Of a DNA stretch of 64,000 nt, positions 8,803 through 19,264 are shown piece by piece. A model generated the notes under the pieces. The model was not told where the DNA came from, ran no database searches, and was given only the letters and a program-made list of their open reading frames with translations. Numbering within the stretch: the stretch's first letter is position 1; every line of letters begins with the position of its first letter. Both the position numbers and the translations under genes were made by a program. Source of the stretch: Cycloclasticus pugetii PS-1 (GTDB taxonomy: Bacteria; Pseudomonadota; Gammaproteobacteria; Methylococcales; Cycloclasticaceae); contig NZ_ARVU01000001.1 of NCBI RefSeq assembly GCF_000384415.1, positions 1,984,001 to 2,048,000 on the forward strand, written 5' to 3'.

Positions 8803-10809
8803 CTACCCGAGCAACGGCGCAATAACCAAACTTACAATCGCCATTACATTAATCAAGATATTCATTGAAGGGCCTGATGTGTCTTTAAAGGGGTCGCCTA
8901 CCGTATCACCTACCACTACGGCAGTATGGGTATCAGAACCTTTACCGCCTAAATTTCCTTTTTCAACGTACTTTTTAGCATTATCCCAAGCTCCACCGGC
9001 GTTCGCCATCATCAATGCTAACAACACGCAACATAGCAATGCGCCTGATAACATACCGCCTAAGGCTTCAGCGCTTATGAAAAAACCAACTAAAGGAGGC
9101 GCACTCACTGCAATCACACCGGGCACAATCATTTTCTTAAGTGCTGCTGTTGTTGCAATATCAACACAACGAGCGGTGTCTGGCTCGGCTGTTCCTTCTA
9201 ATAAACCATCAATCTCTTTAAATTGGCGACGAATTTCCTTAATCATCTCAAATGCCGCATCACCGACAGCTGTCATCGTCAACGCAGCAATAACAAACGG
9301 AATAACCCCACCAATAAATAAACCAATTAATACTTGCGGGTCATTTAACTGCAAGGAAAAATCTGGCACATGTACCGATACTGTTTCTATAAACGCAGTA
9401 ATAATCGCCAATGCCGCTAATGCTGCTGCACCAATAGCAAAGCCTTTACCTATCGCTGCTGTTGTATTACCCAGTTCATCTAACGAATCTGTGATTTTAC
9501 GAGTTTCCTCGCCCAAGCCCCCCATTTCAGCAATACCACCGGCATTATCAGCAACGGGGCCATAAGCATCTATGGCCATAGTTATGCCAACAGTCGCCAG
9601 CATGCCCACCGCAGCAATACCCACACCGTATAAACCAGCAAAGTGGCTGGAAACTGCAATCACTCCACAAATACTAAATGCTGGGATAGCGACTGATTGC
9701 ATACCAACAGATAAGCCTGTAATCATCACCGTTGCAGGGCCCGTTTCGCCTGATTTAGCGATATGTTTAACCGGTGCTCCTGCAGTGTAATATTCTGTCA
9801 CTAAGCCAATTACCATACCACCTACTGCACCGGCCAAAACCGCTACCCAAACATAATTACTCACATCCATCATCAAAATAAGTAGCAAAGCCACAACAAT
9901 AAATAAAGCAGATGCCCCCATGGTCCCCATACGCAGTGCTTTTTCTGACGACTTGGAAGCGTTGTTTTTAACAATAACAATACCCCCTATTGAGCAAAGT
10001 AATCCAATCGAGGCCAATGCCAAGGGTAAAAACATTAAACTGGACTGTGCACCCAGTTCTGACAACAAAACAGCTGACATCGTTGATGCAATCGCAATGG
10101 TCGCAATCATAGACCCACAATATGATTCAAAAATATCTGAGCCCATGCCAGCAACATCGCCCACGTTGTCGCCAACATTATCAGCTATCACGCCCGGATT
10201 ACGCGGATCATCTTCTGGAATACCCGCTTCAATTTTCCCCACCAAATCCGCACCAACATCTGCACTTTTAGTAAAAATACCGCCACCTACACGAGAAAAC
10301 AGCGCAACAACTGAGGCGCCCATCGCAAAGCCATGTATAGCATGTGAGCTTTCGGGGTCACTGCCAAAAAATAAATACATCAAGCCTAAACCCATTAGGC
10401 CAAGAGAGGCTACCGCTAGCCCCATAATTGAACCACCAAAGAAAGCAACTGAAAGAGCTGCTTCGGCGCCATCTGTATGAGCGGCCGTTGTTGTTCTAAC
10501 ATTCGCTTTGGTGGCTGTATTCATACCAATATAACCAGCCGCACCAGAGGCCAACGCGCCCACTAAGAAGCAAAGTGCTGTTGCCCAACCTAAAAATATA
10601 AATGTTAAAACAAATAAAGCGGCCGCAAAATTAACCAGCATTTTATATTCGCGCTTCATAAAAACCATTGCGCCTAAATGAATTTGCTCAGCAATTTTTG
10701 CGACAACACCCTCACCTTCCGGGTACTTCATTACCAAGCTATATACATATTTCGCTGCATACAAACCAAAACACCCAATAATAGGGGGCAATAAGTGACT
10801 CAACTCCAT
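8803..10809 (-). CDS. hppA: Membrane-bound cation-pumping pyrophosphatase (K+-dependent type)
   Basis: 668 residues with about 16 hydrophobic helices. It couples hydrolysis of pyrophosphate to pumping of H+ or Na+ across the inner membrane. The PPi/Mg site is visible as [19 protein letters not shown] and [19 protein letters not shown], with a second acidic cluster in [18 protein letters not shown] at the C-terminus. [19 protein letters not shown] has Ala where K+-independent enzymes have Lys (GNTTKA), so this is predicted to be the K+-dependent class, which includes both H+ and Na+ pumps; I cannot separate those by eye. Divergent from ppa. Confidence 0.96.
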   Translation of the reverse strand: MELSHLLPPIIGCFGLYAAKYVYSLVMKYPEGEGVVAKIAEQIHLGAMVFMKREYKMLVNFAAALFVLTFIFLGWATALCFLVGALASGAAGYIGMNTATKANVRTTTAAHTDGAEAALSVAFFGGSIMGLAVASLGLMGLGLMYLFFGSDPESSHAIHGFAMGASVVALFSRVGGGIFTKSADVGADLVGKIEAGIPEDDPRNPGVIADNVGDNVGDVAGMGSDIFESYCGSMIATIAIASTMSAVLLSELGAQSSLMFLPLALASIGLLCSIGGIVIVKNNASKSSEKALRMGTMGASALFIVVALLLILMMDVSNYVWVAVLAGAVGGMVIGLVTEYYTAGAPVKHIAKSGETGPATVMITGLSVGMQSVAIPAFSICGVIAVSSHFAGLYGVGIAAVGMLATVGITMAIDAYGPVADNAGGIAEMGGLGEETRKITDSLDELGNTTAAIGKGFAIGAAALAALAIITAFIETVSVHVPDFSLQLNDPQVLIGLFIGGVIPFVIAALTMTAVGDAAFEMIKEIRRQFKEIDGLLEGTAEPDTARCVDIATTAALKKMIVPGVIAVSAPPLVGFFISAEALGGMLSGALLCCVLLALMMANAGGAWDNAKKYVEKGNLGGKGSDTHTAVVVGDTVGDPFKDTSGPSMNILINVMAIVSLVIAPLLG

Positions 10810-10912
10810 AGTTTTCTCCTGATGATTATTCTATTTCCCGCTGATTAGCTTCATAAAAACATCACGCCCTCTCTTTTTTACTCTGCCTACTGGTATGGTG
10901 CAAGCAGAAAGC

Positions 10913-10941
10913 TTAATTAAATCAAATCCTCCCTGTATAAT
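10913..10941 (+). promoter_or_regulatory. Probable sigma-70 promoter of ppa
   Basis: A perfect -10 box TATAAT at 10936-10941 lies 43 bases before the ppa ATG. The best -35 at 17-base spacing is the weak TTAATT at 10913-10918. Confidence 0.55.
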
Positions 10942-10983
10942 GCGGCACAACATTCAATCCAACATAAAAACATAGGAAAAAAC

Positions 10984-11532
10984 ATGAGCCTTAACCTAGT
11001 CCCTTCTGGGGAAGATCTACCCCATGACGTTAACGTTATTATAGAAATACCCTCTCACTCTGATCCTATTAAATATGAAGTCGACAAAGAATCTGGCGCA
11101 TTATTTGTAGACCGATTTATGGGCACTGCTATGCATTACCCATGTAACTATGGATACGTGCCGCATACACTTTCTGATGATGGTGACCCAGTGGATGTGC
11201 TCGTTATTACACCCATTCCTTTGATGAATGGCTCGGTTATTCGCTGTCGTCCTATTGGTGTTTTAAAGATGACTGATGAAGCAGGTGAAGATGCCAAAGT
11301 ATTGGCTGTGCCTGTATCAAAACTGACACCCTTGTATGATGATGTTAAATCCTATGAAGATATCTCACCGGTTACCTTAAAACAAATCGCTCACTTTTTT
11401 GAACACTATAAAGATTTAGAAGCGAATAAATGGGTAAAAGTTGAAGGATGGGAAGGTGTTGATGGTGCCGCCAAAGAAATTACAGAAAGTGTTGCTCGTT
11501 ACAACGCTATAGAAGAAAAGCCTAACTTCTAA
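10984..11532 (+). CDS. ppa: Inorganic pyrophosphatase, soluble family I
   Basis: 182 residues, usual for bacterial family I enzymes, which split cytosolic pyrophosphate to phosphate. SKMNV-type start is replaced by [40 protein letters not shown] and the signature [13 protein letters not shown] contain the metal-binding Asp residues. It is divergent from hppA with 174 bases between, so both the energy-conserving and the heat-dissipating route of PPi removal lie together. An intrinsic terminator follows. Confidence 0.97.
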   Translation: MSLNLVPSGEDLPHDVNVIIEIPSHSDPIKYEVDKESGALFVDRFMGTAMHYPCNYGYVPHTLSDDGDPVDVLVITPIPLMNGSVIRCRPIGVLKMTDEAGEDAKVLAVPVSKLTPLYDDVKSYEDISPVTLKQIAHFFEHYKDLEANKWVKVEGWEGVDGAAKEITESVARYNAIEEKPNF

Positions 11533-11546
11533 ACGGCTTGTTCTGA

Positions 11547-12005
11547 TCAATAACCGCTGGTGTTTTTTTCAACCCAGCGGTTTTTTTCTGCCTGCAAAGC
11601 GGTAGAACTAAGGTTCTCTTTTTTCCAAAAAGGTGCCTTACTTTTTAAATCTTCCATAATAAAACGACTCGCCTCAAACGCATCTTTACGATGTACCGAC
11701 CAAGCAGCCACCAAGACTATAGGATCATTTGGCAATAGCGCCCCTACTCGATGAATAACTAATGTTTCCAGCAGGTCCCACTGTTTTTTTGCCGATTGAA
11801 CGATCTTTTCCAAGTGTTTTTCGGTCATTCCAGGATAATGCTCAAGAAACATTCCGTTGACGGCATCTCCCTCGTTCATATCACGCATCGTTCCAATAAA
11901 ATTAGCACAAGCACCAAACTCACCTTCTCGCTTCATTTTTCGCTGAAAAGTTGCTAACTCTTGCCAAGGGTCAAACGCTTTTTGAATAATTTTAATCATT
12001 CTCAA
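11547..12005 (-). CDS. moaE: Molybdopterin synthase catalytic subunit MoaE
   Basis: 152 residues. The large subunit of molybdopterin synthase, converting cyclic pyranopterin monophosphate to molybdopterin using MoaD thiocarboxylate. GACANFIGTMRDMNEGDAV, LEHYPGMTEKHLEKI, VIHRVGALLPNDPIVLVAAW and FIMEDLKSKAPFWKKE (active-site Lys) are classic. The ATG overlaps the moaD stop by 4 bases (ATGA), so the two subunits are translationally coupled. Confidence 0.96.
   Translation of the reverse strand: MRMIKIIQKAFDPWQELATFQRKMKREGEFGACANFIGTMRDMNEGDAVNGMFLEHYPGMTEKHLEKIVQSAKKQWDLLETLVIHRVGALLPNDPIVLVAAWSVHRKDAFEASRFIMEDLKSKAPFWKKENLSSTALQAEKNRWVEKNTSGY
11551..11588 (+). terminator. Intrinsic terminator of ppa, lying inside the moaE 3' end
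   Basis: AACCGCTGG and CCAGCGGTT form a stem followed by a T run at 11579-11587. It begins 18 bases after the ppa stop and overlaps the last codons of convergent moaE. Confidence 0.85.
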
Positions 12006-12235
12006 CCACCCGTAACTGGAGGAAAAAAAGCCACTTCATCGCCAGCATGTACTAACGAGTCCGCTTGAGCATATTCATGATTAACCGAATACAGCACCTG
12101 CTGGGATACATCGTACCCCTTGCTCACATGCTTCCAAACATCTTCGACCGTTTTTAGGCCGTCAATATTAAGCTGTTGCTCGCCACGTCCGAACAGCTCT
12201 TTTAAACTGGCAAAATAAAGTACTTTTACAGACAT
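12002..12235 (-). CDS. moaD: Molybdopterin synthase sulfur carrier subunit MoaD
   Basis: 77 residues from the preferred ATG at 12235-12233, giving MSVKVLYFASLKELFGR, which matches the family start; a GAAGAAG element lies just before it. An upstream in-frame ATG at 12271 would add 12 residues but has no ribosome-binding site. The ubiquitin-like fold ends in PPVTGG, the Gly-Gly tail that is adenylated and thiocarboxylated. Coupled to moaE. Divergent from moaC. Confidence 0.92.
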   Translation of the reverse strand: MSVKVLYFASLKELFGRGEQQLNIDGLKTVEDVWKHVSKGYDVSQQVLYSVNHEYAQADSLVHAGDEVAFFPPVTGG

Positions 12236-12317
12236 CGCTTCTTCATACATCTGACTATTTGATTGTGTCATAATTGATTATATTATCATGTTAACAAACG
12301 AATCGAGCCACTAGATT

Positions 12318-12800
12318 ATGTCTGAACTCACACATTTTAACACCGCCGGTGATGCTCATATGGTCGATATTAGCGCCAAAGCCGATACCGACCGGACAGC
12401 CGTAACTGAAGGCTTTATTGAAATGAGCGCTGCCACCTTACAACGGGTGATGAACGGCGATAATAAAAAAGGCGATGTGCTGGGTATTGCACGGATCGCT
12501 GGCATTATGGCCAGCAAAAAAACAGCTGACCTTGTGCCCTTATGCCACCCCTTACCAATTACCCATGTGGACATTAAACTGGAACCTGATACGCAAAATA
12601 ACTTGATTGCTTGCCAAACCACCGTCACCACATCGGGCAAAACAGGTGTTGAAATGGAAGCCCTTAATGCTACTCAGGTAGCCTTACTGACAATTTACGA
12701 TATGTGCAAAGCGGTTGACCGCGGTATGACTATTCAAGGCGTTCGTTTGCTTGAAAAGAAGGGCGGGAAATCAGGTCATTGGAAACGTGAGGAGCCATAA
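12318..12800 (+). CDS. moaC: Cyclic pyranopterin monophosphate synthase accessory protein MoaC
   Basis: 160 residues. It forms cyclic pyranopterin monophosphate from the MoaA product. [15 protein letters not shown] and [20 protein letters not shown] plus MCKAVDRGM are the signature blocks. No moaA lies beside it. Its stop is 2 bases before the HIT-family gene, suggesting joint transcription. Confidence 0.96.
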   Translation: MSELTHFNTAGDAHMVDISAKADTDRTAVTEGFIEMSAATLQRVMNGDNKKGDVLGIARIAGIMASKKTADLVPLCHPLPITHVDIKLEPDTQNNLIACQTTVTTSGKTGVEMEALNATQVALLTIYDMCKAVDRGMTIQGVRLLEKKGGKSGHWKREEP

Positions 12801-12802
12801 GC

Positions 12803-13240
12803 ATGGACTTTAAATTACATCCATGGCTTGCTGAAGATTGTTACTACCTAGGCGATTTTCCTTTGTGTGCACTTTTACTGAGCAAAGACGCCAATTACCC
12901 TTGGTACATTCTTGTGCCCCGACAAGCAGGCATTGTCGAAGCATTTCAGCTCAATAAGCAGGACCAACAAACACTACAAGATGAATCCTTACAATTCAGC
13001 CAAGCGTTAAGCGCAGCCTTTTCCGCTGACAAGATGAATATCGCCGCATTAGGAAACATGGTCCCGCAATTGCACCTTCATCATATTGTTCGTTATAAAC
13101 ATGATGCCGCTTGGCCAAATCCTATATGGGGCCATGTGAGCGCTAAACAATACACCCCTTCTGCATTACAAGACCGTATTCAAAAAACACACCAATTGCT
13201 CGGTCAGATGCACTTCACCCCTAACTTACAAACCAGCTAA
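12803..13240 (+). CDS. HIT-family nucleotide hydrolase-like protein
   Basis: 145 residues, a single HIT domain. The active-site strand is MVPQLHLHHIVRY (residues 86-98): the first His of the usual HxHxH motif is Gln, while the central and following His remain. This Q-L-H-x-H form with a downstream AAWPNPIWG block is common in gammaproteobacterial HIT proteins. Substrate is unknown; HIT enzymes act on dinucleoside polyphosphates or AMP conjugates. It lies between moaC and purU with gaps of 2 and 13 bases. Confidence 0.88.
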   Translation: MDFKLHPWLAEDCYYLGDFPLCALLLSKDANYPWYILVPRQAGIVEAFQLNKQDQQTLQDESLQFSQALSAAFSADKMNIAALGNMVPQLHLHHIVRYKHDAAWPNPIWGHVSAKQYTPSALQDRIQKTHQLLGQMHFTPNLQTS

Positions 13241-13253
13241 AACAGGGCTTATT

Positions 13254-14117
13254 TTGAACCAACAAACCACCGCCATCTTATTAGCAGAATGTCCTGATCA
13301 AGCTGGCATTATCGCAAAAGTTACCAATTTTCTTACTAAGAATAATGGCAATATCGTCGATTTAGAACAACATGTCGATACTGCAGATAAGCACTTCTTT
13401 ATGCGTGTTGAATGGCAACTAGAAAACTTTTCTATTGACCGCGAACAGATTCAAAAAACCTTTTCGGAAGAAGTTGGCTCGGCGCTTAATATGAACTGGC
13501 AGATAGCATTTTCTGACATTAAACCTAAGCTTGCACTGTTTGTTTCACAGCATGGGCATTGTTTGTTTGACATTCTTTCTCGCTACCAATCCGGCGAGTG
13601 GGACGTCGAGATCCCCCTGGTCATCAGCAATCACAAAAACCATCAATCACTTGCTGAAAACGCAGGCATTGCTTTTCATCACATACCCATCACTGCCGAC
13701 AACAAGCAGCAGCAAGAACAGACGCAACTTGACTTACTTGCCAAGCATCAAATAGACACTATTGTGCTGGCTCGTTATATGCAAATATTAAGCGCCAACT
13801 TTATAGACCATTACCCGCATCAAATTATTAACATTCACCATTCTTTCTTACCCGCTTTTCCAGGCGCTAGGCCGTATCATTCAGCGCATGAAAGAGGGGT
13901 CAAGATTATTGGTGCCACTAGTCATTATGTCACCACGGAATTAGATGCAGGCCCTATTATTGAACAAGATATTGTACGCATCAGGCATAACGATAATATC
14001 GAAGATTTAAAACGCAAGGGCCAAGACAATGAAAAAATTGTGTTATCTCGCGCTATCCGACATCACCTAATGCACAAAGTATTAGTTTACAAAAACCGTT
14101 GTATCGTCTTTGTGTAA
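13254..14117 (+). CDS. purU: Formyltetrahydrofolate deformylase
   Basis: 287 residues. It releases formate from 10-formyl-tetrahydrofolate, supplying formate for PurT and balancing one-carbon pools. An N-terminal ACT domain (ILLAECPDQAGIIAKVTNFL) is followed by a formyltransferase fold with INIHHSFLPAFPGARPYHSA (catalytic Asn/His) and ATSHYVTTELDAGPIIEQD (catalytic Asp). The start is TTG at 13254 with AGGG about 7 bases upstream; no ATG fits the N-terminal homology. Confidence 0.95.
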   Translation: MNQQTTAILLAECPDQAGIIAKVTNFLTKNNGNIVDLEQHVDTADKHFFMRVEWQLENFSIDREQIQKTFSEEVGSALNMNWQIAFSDIKPKLALFVSQHGHCLFDILSRYQSGEWDVEIPLVISNHKNHQSLAENAGIAFHHIPITADNKQQQEQTQLDLLAKHQIDTIVLARYMQILSANFIDHYPHQIINIHHSFLPAFPGARPYHSAHERGVKIIGATSHYVTTELDAGPIIEQDIVRIRHNDNIEDLKRKGQDNEKIVLSRAIRHHLMHKVLVYKNRCIVFV

Positions 14118-14200
14118 CAACCTAATCAACAGCGGCTTAGTTGCCCAGTTGGTTTTGCGTAAATAAGCAACCGAGTCAAAAAGCCATTCCCAACCACGCT

Positions 14201-14377
14201 CTACTTAGTTGTAACAACAGAGCTACTTAAGCTGGGACGTTTTGCGCCGTCAGATGATGCACCAACCTCATCAAAAACAAACCAATAAAAAACCCCAACA
14301 CCCAACAAGACGGCCACCACACTTAAGACAACCATCATATAAGCAAAGCGGCTTACTGCCTTTTTATTCGCTCTCAC
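14201..14377 (-). CDS. Small single-pass membrane peptide coupled to the thioredoxin-fold gene
   Basis: 58 residues from a GTG at 14377-14375. The start overlaps the TGA of the upstream gene (GTGA) and is preceded by GAAGGAGAG at good spacing, a strong ribosome-binding site. The peptide has a basic N-terminus ([10 protein letters not shown]), one hydrophobic helix (residues 13-35, MMVVLSVVAVLLGVGVFYWF), and a polar Ser-rich tail, so an inner-membrane N-in topology is expected. I do not recognise the family. Support comes from coupling and composition rather than homology. Confidence 0.6.
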   Translation of the reverse strand: MRANKKAVSRFAYMMVVLSVVAVLLGVGVFYWFVFDEVGASSDGAKRPSLSSSVVTTK

Positions 14378-14634
14378 TGCATCTCTCCTTCATCTACAAA
14401 ACAGAGTAAATCTGCATAAGTAAACGGCCAAGCCAACACTTGCTGAACAGCATCTTTCATCACAACGGGTATGCGCGTTCCATACTGTTCAACTAACTCT
14501 TCTGAGTCAATAATATCCACCACTTCGATTTGAAAACGCGTTGGATACTGCACTAATAACTGCTGTAATAACCGCTGTGCATCCTCACATAAATGACATC
14601 CTTCGGTTGTATAAAAGGTTAACTCAATTATCAT
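14374..14634 (-). CDS. Glutaredoxin-like (DUF836) thioredoxin-fold protein
   Basis: 86 residues from the preferred ATG at 14634 ([20 protein letters not shown]); an in-frame ATG 15 bases upstream is possible. The redox motif CHLC and the later RIPVV cis-Pro loop place it in the glutaredoxin-like DUF836 family, whose substrates are mostly unknown. Its 5' end overlaps the 3' end of metH, and its TGA overlaps the start of the following small membrane gene, so the three are a tightly packed unit. Confidence 0.88.
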   Translation of the reverse strand: MIIELTFYTTEGCHLCEDAQRLLQQLLVQYPTRFQIEVVDIIDSEELVEQYGTRIPVVMKDAVQQVLAWPFTYADLLCFVDEGEMQ

Positions 14635-17600
14635 CTGGGTCATACGCAAGACTTGGGGCCAGCCAACGTTCTATATATTCTAACGATTCACCCTTACGCA
14701 CCGCATAGTCTTCAACTTGGTCTTTCTTTAGTTTTCCAACATTAAAATACTGCGCCTGCGGATGCGCAAAGTACCAGCCGCTCACTGCTGCAGTTGGGTA
14801 CATGGCAAAACTTTCTGTTAACTCAATACCTGCTTGCTCGCTAGCATTAAGCAATGAAAACAATGTGGCCTTTTCAGTATGATCAGGACAGGCAGGGTAG
14901 CCTGGAGCAGGACGAATACCCGTATATTTCTCGCCAATAAGCTCGTCATTTACAAGTGATTCATCAGCGGCGTACCCCCAATAATCTTTTCTTACATGCT
15001 GATGTAAGCACTCAGCAAACGCTTCTGCTAAACGATCAGCTAACGCCTTGACCATAATCGATTGATAATCATCATGATCTGCTTCAAATCGCTTAATATG
15101 CTCTTCAATGCCAATACCCGCCGTTACTGCAAATGCGCCAATGTAATCATTAATGCCTGAACCCTTTGGTGCAACCATGTCCGATAAGCAGTAATTTTTA
15201 CGTCCTGGTGGCTTGATATTTTGCTGACGTAAATGATGTAAAACTGCTGCTTCATTAGAACGCGACTCATCTTCATAAACAACAATATCATCCACTTGAC
15301 TATTGGCTGGATAAAAGCCAAAAACCCCACGAGCCGTTAGCCACTTCTCATCGATAATTTTTTGCAGCATGATTTTGGCATCTTTTAACAAGTCCTTTGC
15401 ATGCTGACCGACTATTTCATCTTCTAAAATTTTAGGGTAGCTTCCAACCAGCTCCCAAGTTTGAAAAAAGGGTGACCAATCAATAAACTTTGCAATTTCA
15501 TCCAGTGGAAAATCATTCAACACCTTGGTACCCAAGAAACTCGGCTTTACCGGTGTATACTGACTCCAATCAATCGTGCTTGCATTCTGCCTGGCATCGT
15601 CTAAATTAAGCTGGCGTTTTGTAGACTGACGACCCTTATGACGCTCACGAACTTCAGCATATTCCTCACGAATTTTTTGCTGATAATCATTCGCCGCGCT
15701 TTTATCCATTAAATTACTCAACACACCAACCGACCGAGACGCATCGGTAACGTACACACTTACACCATGATAGTGCGGTTCTATTTTTACCGCTGTATGC
15801 GCACGCGATGTCGTCGCACCGCCAATCATTAACGGTATATCAAACCCTTGGCGTTCCATTTCTTTTGCCATATGCACCATTTCATCCAAAGATGGCGTAA
15901 TCAGGCCGCTTAAGCCAATCACATCAACATTGTGTTTACTGGCTTCTTTCAAAATAGTATCTGCAGGTACCATTACACCCAAATCAACTACTTCAAAACC
16001 GTTGCATTGAAGCACAACAGCAACTATGTTTTTACCGATGTCATGCACATCGCCTTTGACTGTTGCCATTAAGACTTTTCCGTTAGTCTCCACCACATCA
16101 CCCTTTTCTTCTTCCATAAACGGCATTAAATAGGCGACCGCTTTTTTCATAACACGCGCAGACTTTACGACTTGCGGTAAAAACATCTTACCAGCGCCAA
16201 ACAAGTCACCTACTACATTCATACCATCCATCAGCGGCCCCTCGATGACGTGTAAAGGACGCTCAACTTCTTGTCGAACCAATTCGGTATCTTCTTCAAT
16301 AAATTCTGTAATGCCTTTAACCAGCGCATGCTCTAAGCGTTTTTTAACCGGCCAAGATCGCCATTCGGCGGCTTCTTTAACCGCTTCTTCTGAATCACCC
16401 TCAAGGTATTTTTCAGCAATGGCTAATAAGTTCTCTGTCGCAGAGGTACCGCTTTTAGGTGTCCGGTTTAAGATGACATCTTCGACACTCTCGCGTAGCT
16501 CATCAGGAATATCGTCATATACTGCTAGCTGCCCTGCATTGACAATGCCCATATCCATGCCTGCTTGAACCGCATAGTATAAAAATACCGCATGAATCGC
16601 TTCCCTGACTTTGTTATTTCCTCGAAAGGAGAAGGACACATTCGAAACACCACCAGACACCATAGCATGTGGCAAAGTTTGCTTAATAACACGTGTTGCT
16701 TCAATAAAATCAACCGCATAATTATTGTGCTCATCGATGCCTGTGGCAATGGCAAAAATATTAGGGTCAAAAATGATATCTTCGGCTGGGAAGCCAACCT
16801 TTTCAGTTAGCACTTTATAGGCACGTGTACAAATTTCAACTTTACGTTCAAATGTATCTGCTTGCCCGGTTTCATCAAACGCCATCACTATCACTGCCGC
16901 GCCGTAACGCATAATGGTTTTAGCTTGATTGATAAAATTTTCTTCGCCTTCTTTCAGACTAATCGAATTGACGATCGCTTTGCCTTGCACACACTTTAAA
17001 CCGGCTTCTAAAATATCCCATTTAGAAGAATCGATCATCACGGGAACCACCGATATATCTGGCTCTGCCGCTATCAAACTTAAAAAACGTATCATCGCTG
17101 CTTTCGAATCCAACATGCCTTCATCCATGTTGATATCGATCACCTGAGCGCCACTTTCCACCTGCTGACGCGCTACATCGAGTGCTGTTTCGTAATCTTG
17201 CTCTTTAATTAGGCGTTTAAACCGAGCCGAACCGGTCACATTCGTTCGCTCACCCACATTGACATACAGAGAGTCTTTAAAAATATTCATCGGCTCTAAG
17301 CCAGACAATCGACAGGCAACCTCAAGCTTCGGTATTTCCCTTGGTGCACTATCGCTCACTGCTTCTTTCATTGCCGTTATGAATTCAGGTGATGTTCCAC
17401 AACAGCCACCAATAATATTCAAGAAACCACTTTGCGCCCACTCCCGAATATGGCCGGCCATATCGTCTGGTGTTTCGTCATAACCACCAAACTCATTCGG
17501 TAGACCTGCATTGGGGTGTGCACTGATATACGTATCGGCAACACGAGACAACTCTTCTACATATTGGCGCAACTCTTCAGCACCAAGAGCACAGTTAAAG

Positions 17601-18337
17601 CCAATACTAATCGGCTTGATATGTCTTAGCGAATTCCAAAATGCTTCGGTTACTTGACCTGACAACGTTCGACCGGAGGCGTCGGTTATTGTGCCAGAAA
17701 TCATGACTGGGTATTCAACATCATGTGTTTCAAAATACATTTGAATCGCGTACAGCGCCGCTTTCGCATTGAGCGTATCAAAAATGGTTTCTACCAAGAT
17801 AATATCGGCCCCACCTTTTATCAGCGCATCAATTGATTCTGTATAAGCCTCCGCCAATTCATCAAAGCTGATATTTCTAAAAGCAGGGTCGTTTACATCC
17901 GGCGAAATACTGGCCGTACGATTTGTTGGGCCTAAAACACCTGCTACAAAACATACTCTGCCAGGGTATTTTGCCTCAATCTCATCTGCCGCTTTTCTTG
18001 CAATACGAGCCGATTGTTCGTTAATTTCATACGATAACTCTTGCATATCGTAATCAGCCATAGCAACACGTGTTGAGTTAAAAGTATTCGTTTCAACAAT
18101 ATCCGCACCCGCTTCAAAATAAGCCAAATGGATAGCACGGATAGTATCTTCTTGAGTTAACGATAATAAATCATTATTGCCTTTTACATCGCTTGGCCAG
18201 TCAGCAAAACGCTCCCCACGATAATCACTTTCGTTAAAGTCATACGACTGAATCATCGTACCCATAGCGCCATCCAGTAATAAAATGCGTTGCTTTAATA
18301 AATCTAACAGCTGTGTATGTTTTTCTGTTTGTGCCAT
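14624..18337 (-). CDS. metH: Cobalamin-dependent methionine synthase
   Basis: 1237 residues, full length (E. coli 1227). It transfers the methyl group of methyl-tetrahydrofolate to homocysteine through cobalamin. Modules in order: homocysteine domain with [12 protein letters not shown] and the zinc motif [11 protein letters not shown] near residue 310; pterin domain starting [20 protein letters not shown]; cap and B12 domain with [12 protein letters not shown] (axial His) near residue 760; reactivation domain with [15 protein letters not shown]. No B12 riboswitch is visible in the 123 bases upstream. Divergent from thiD. Confidence 0.98.
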   Translation of the reverse strand: MAQTEKHTQLLDLLKQRILLLDGAMGTMIQSYDFNESDYRGERFADWPSDVKGNNDLLSLTQEDTIRAIHLAYFEAGADIVETNTFNSTRVAMADYDMQELSYEINEQSARIARKAADEIEAKYPGRVCFVAGVLGPTNRTASISPDVNDPAFRNISFDELAEAYTESIDALIKGGADIILVETIFDTLNAKAALYAIQMYFETHDVEYPVMISGTITDASGRTLSGQVTEAFWNSLRHIKPISIGFNCALGAEELRQYVEELSRVADTYISAHPNAGLPNEFGGYDETPDDMAGHIREWAQSGFLNIIGGCCGTSPEFITAMKEAVSDSAPREIPKLEVACRLSGLEPMNIFKDSLYVNVGERTNVTGSARFKRLIKEQDYETALDVARQQVESGAQVIDINMDEGMLDSKAAMIRFLSLIAAEPDISVVPVMIDSSKWDILEAGLKCVQGKAIVNSISLKEGEENFINQAKTIMRYGAAVIVMAFDETGQADTFERKVEICTRAYKVLTEKVGFPAEDIIFDPNIFAIATGIDEHNNYAVDFIEATRVIKQTLPHAMVSGGVSNVSFSFRGNNKVREAIHAVFLYYAVQAGMDMGIVNAGQLAVYDDIPDELRESVEDVILNRTPKSGTSATENLLAIAEKYLEGDSEEAVKEAAEWRSWPVKKRLEHALVKGITEFIEEDTELVRQEVERPLHVIEGPLMDGMNVVGDLFGAGKMFLPQVVKSARVMKKAVAYLMPFMEEEKGDVVETNGKVLMATVKGDVHDIGKNIVAVVLQCNGFEVVDLGVMVPADTILKEASKHNVDVIGLSGLITPSLDEMVHMAKEMERQGFDIPLMIGGATTSRAHTAVKIEPHYHGVSVYVTDASRSVGVLSNLMDKSAANDYQQKIREEYAEVRERHKGRQSTKRQLNLDDARQNASTIDWSQYTPVKPSFLGTKVLNDFPLDEIAKFIDWSPFFQTWELVGSYPKILEDEIVGQHAKDLLKDAKIMLQKIIDEKWLTARGVFGFYPANSQVDDIVVYEDESRSNEAAVLHHLRQQNIKPPGRKNYCLSDMVAPKGSGINDYIGAFAVTAGIGIEEHIKRFEADHDDYQSIMVKALADRLAEAFAECLHQHVRKDYWGYAADESLVNDELIGEKYTGIRPAPGYPACPDHTEKATLFSLLNASEQAGIELTESFAMYPTAAVSGWYFAHPQAQYFNVGKLKKDQVEDYAVRKGESLEYIERWLAPSLAYDPDDN

Positions 18338-18460
18338 TGTTTCGGTACGTTTGTTTTTAAATAATCAGCCATTTTACTCGTTTGCTACTGAACAGGCACT
18401 TGTTGTTATAAATTTATTCCTCTACCATCCTTTTTTAAATGTAAAACGCACCCCACTCTT

Positions 18461-19264
18461 TTGTCTCATTCGCCAAAAAATCTAGACATAAAACCTGCCG
18501 TACTAACTATTTCTGGGCATGACCCAACTGGCGGCGCCGGCATTCAAGCGGATATCGAAGTACTCACCCATTTTGGCTGCCACCCTTGTTCAATCATCAG
18601 CTGCTTAACGGTACAAGATTCCAGCACGGTTCATCGTTTAATACCCTTAAAAGCGGACGATATCATTGAGCAAGCTAAGGTGTTGTTTGATGATCTGCCT
18701 ATTGCTGTTATCAAAGTTGGGTTAACTGGGTCAGTCGACGCCGTTAAAGCTATCGTCAAGATCATTCAGTTACACCCTAATATTCCTGTGGTTTTCGACC
18801 CCGTCCTTGCTAGTGGCGATGGCACATCATTGGCCAATATTAAACTGCTCGATGAAATTAAAAATACGCTTCTTCCCCTCACAACCGTGTTGACACCCAA
18901 TACTATCGAAGCGGCTCAACTTTCTGGGTTACAACACGATAACAATGAAGAAAGCCTTGGCAAAGCACTGCTTAACACAGGTACAAATTACGTTTTAATA
19001 ACGGGCGGGCATTCACCAGGGGCGGTACTGCGTAATCACTTATTTTTTAATCATGAAAAACAAATAACTTATGAATGGGAACGCCAAAGCGGCCACTTTC
19101 ATGGTACCGGTTGCACACTGGCCTCAGCCATTGCAGCCTTAGTCGCGCAAGGTCAATCAATACCCAATGCCGTAGCGTTGGCACAAACATATGTTAACCA
19201 AGCCATTAAATTAGCTAACCGAGTTGGTAAAGGGCAACTTTTCCCCAATCGCATTCAGCAATGA
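18461..19264 (+). CDS. thiD: Hydroxymethylpyrimidine/phosphomethylpyrimidine kinase
   Basis: 267 residues. It phosphorylates HMP twice to HMP-PP for thiamin synthesis. AVLTISGHDPTGGAGIQADI, the ribokinase-like N-terminal block, and GHFHGTGCTLASAIAALVA, the anion hole with catalytic Cys, are diagnostic. The start is taken as TTG at 18461 because no ATG lies before the conserved block; no clear ribosome-binding site is seen and no TPP riboswitch upstream. Its TGA overlaps the thiE ATG by 4 bases. Confidence 0.95.
   Translation: MSHSPKNLDIKPAVLTISGHDPTGGAGIQADIEVLTHFGCHPCSIISCLTVQDSSTVHRLIPLKADDIIEQAKVLFDDLPIAVIKVGLTGSVDAVKAIVKIIQLHPNIPVVFDPVLASGDGTSLANIKLLDEIKNTLLPLTTVLTPNTIEAAQLSGLQHDNNEESLGKALLNTGTNYVLITGGHSPGAVLRNHLFFNHEKQITYEWERQSGHFHGTGCTLASAIAALVAQGQSIPNAVALAQTYVNQAIKLANRVGKGQLFPNRIQQ

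Noticed and set aside
8879-10480. Long plus-strand reading frames opposite hppA
   Set aside because: They lie wholly inside hppA, whose transmembrane protein and conserved PPi motifs leave no doubt; the antisense frames are low-complexity shadows without ribosome-binding sites or homology.
18338-18460. Cobalamin, SAM or TPP riboswitch in the metH/thiD gap
   Set aside because: The gap is only 123 bases and shows none of the conserved boxes (e.g. CTGAGA of TPP or the B12 box).
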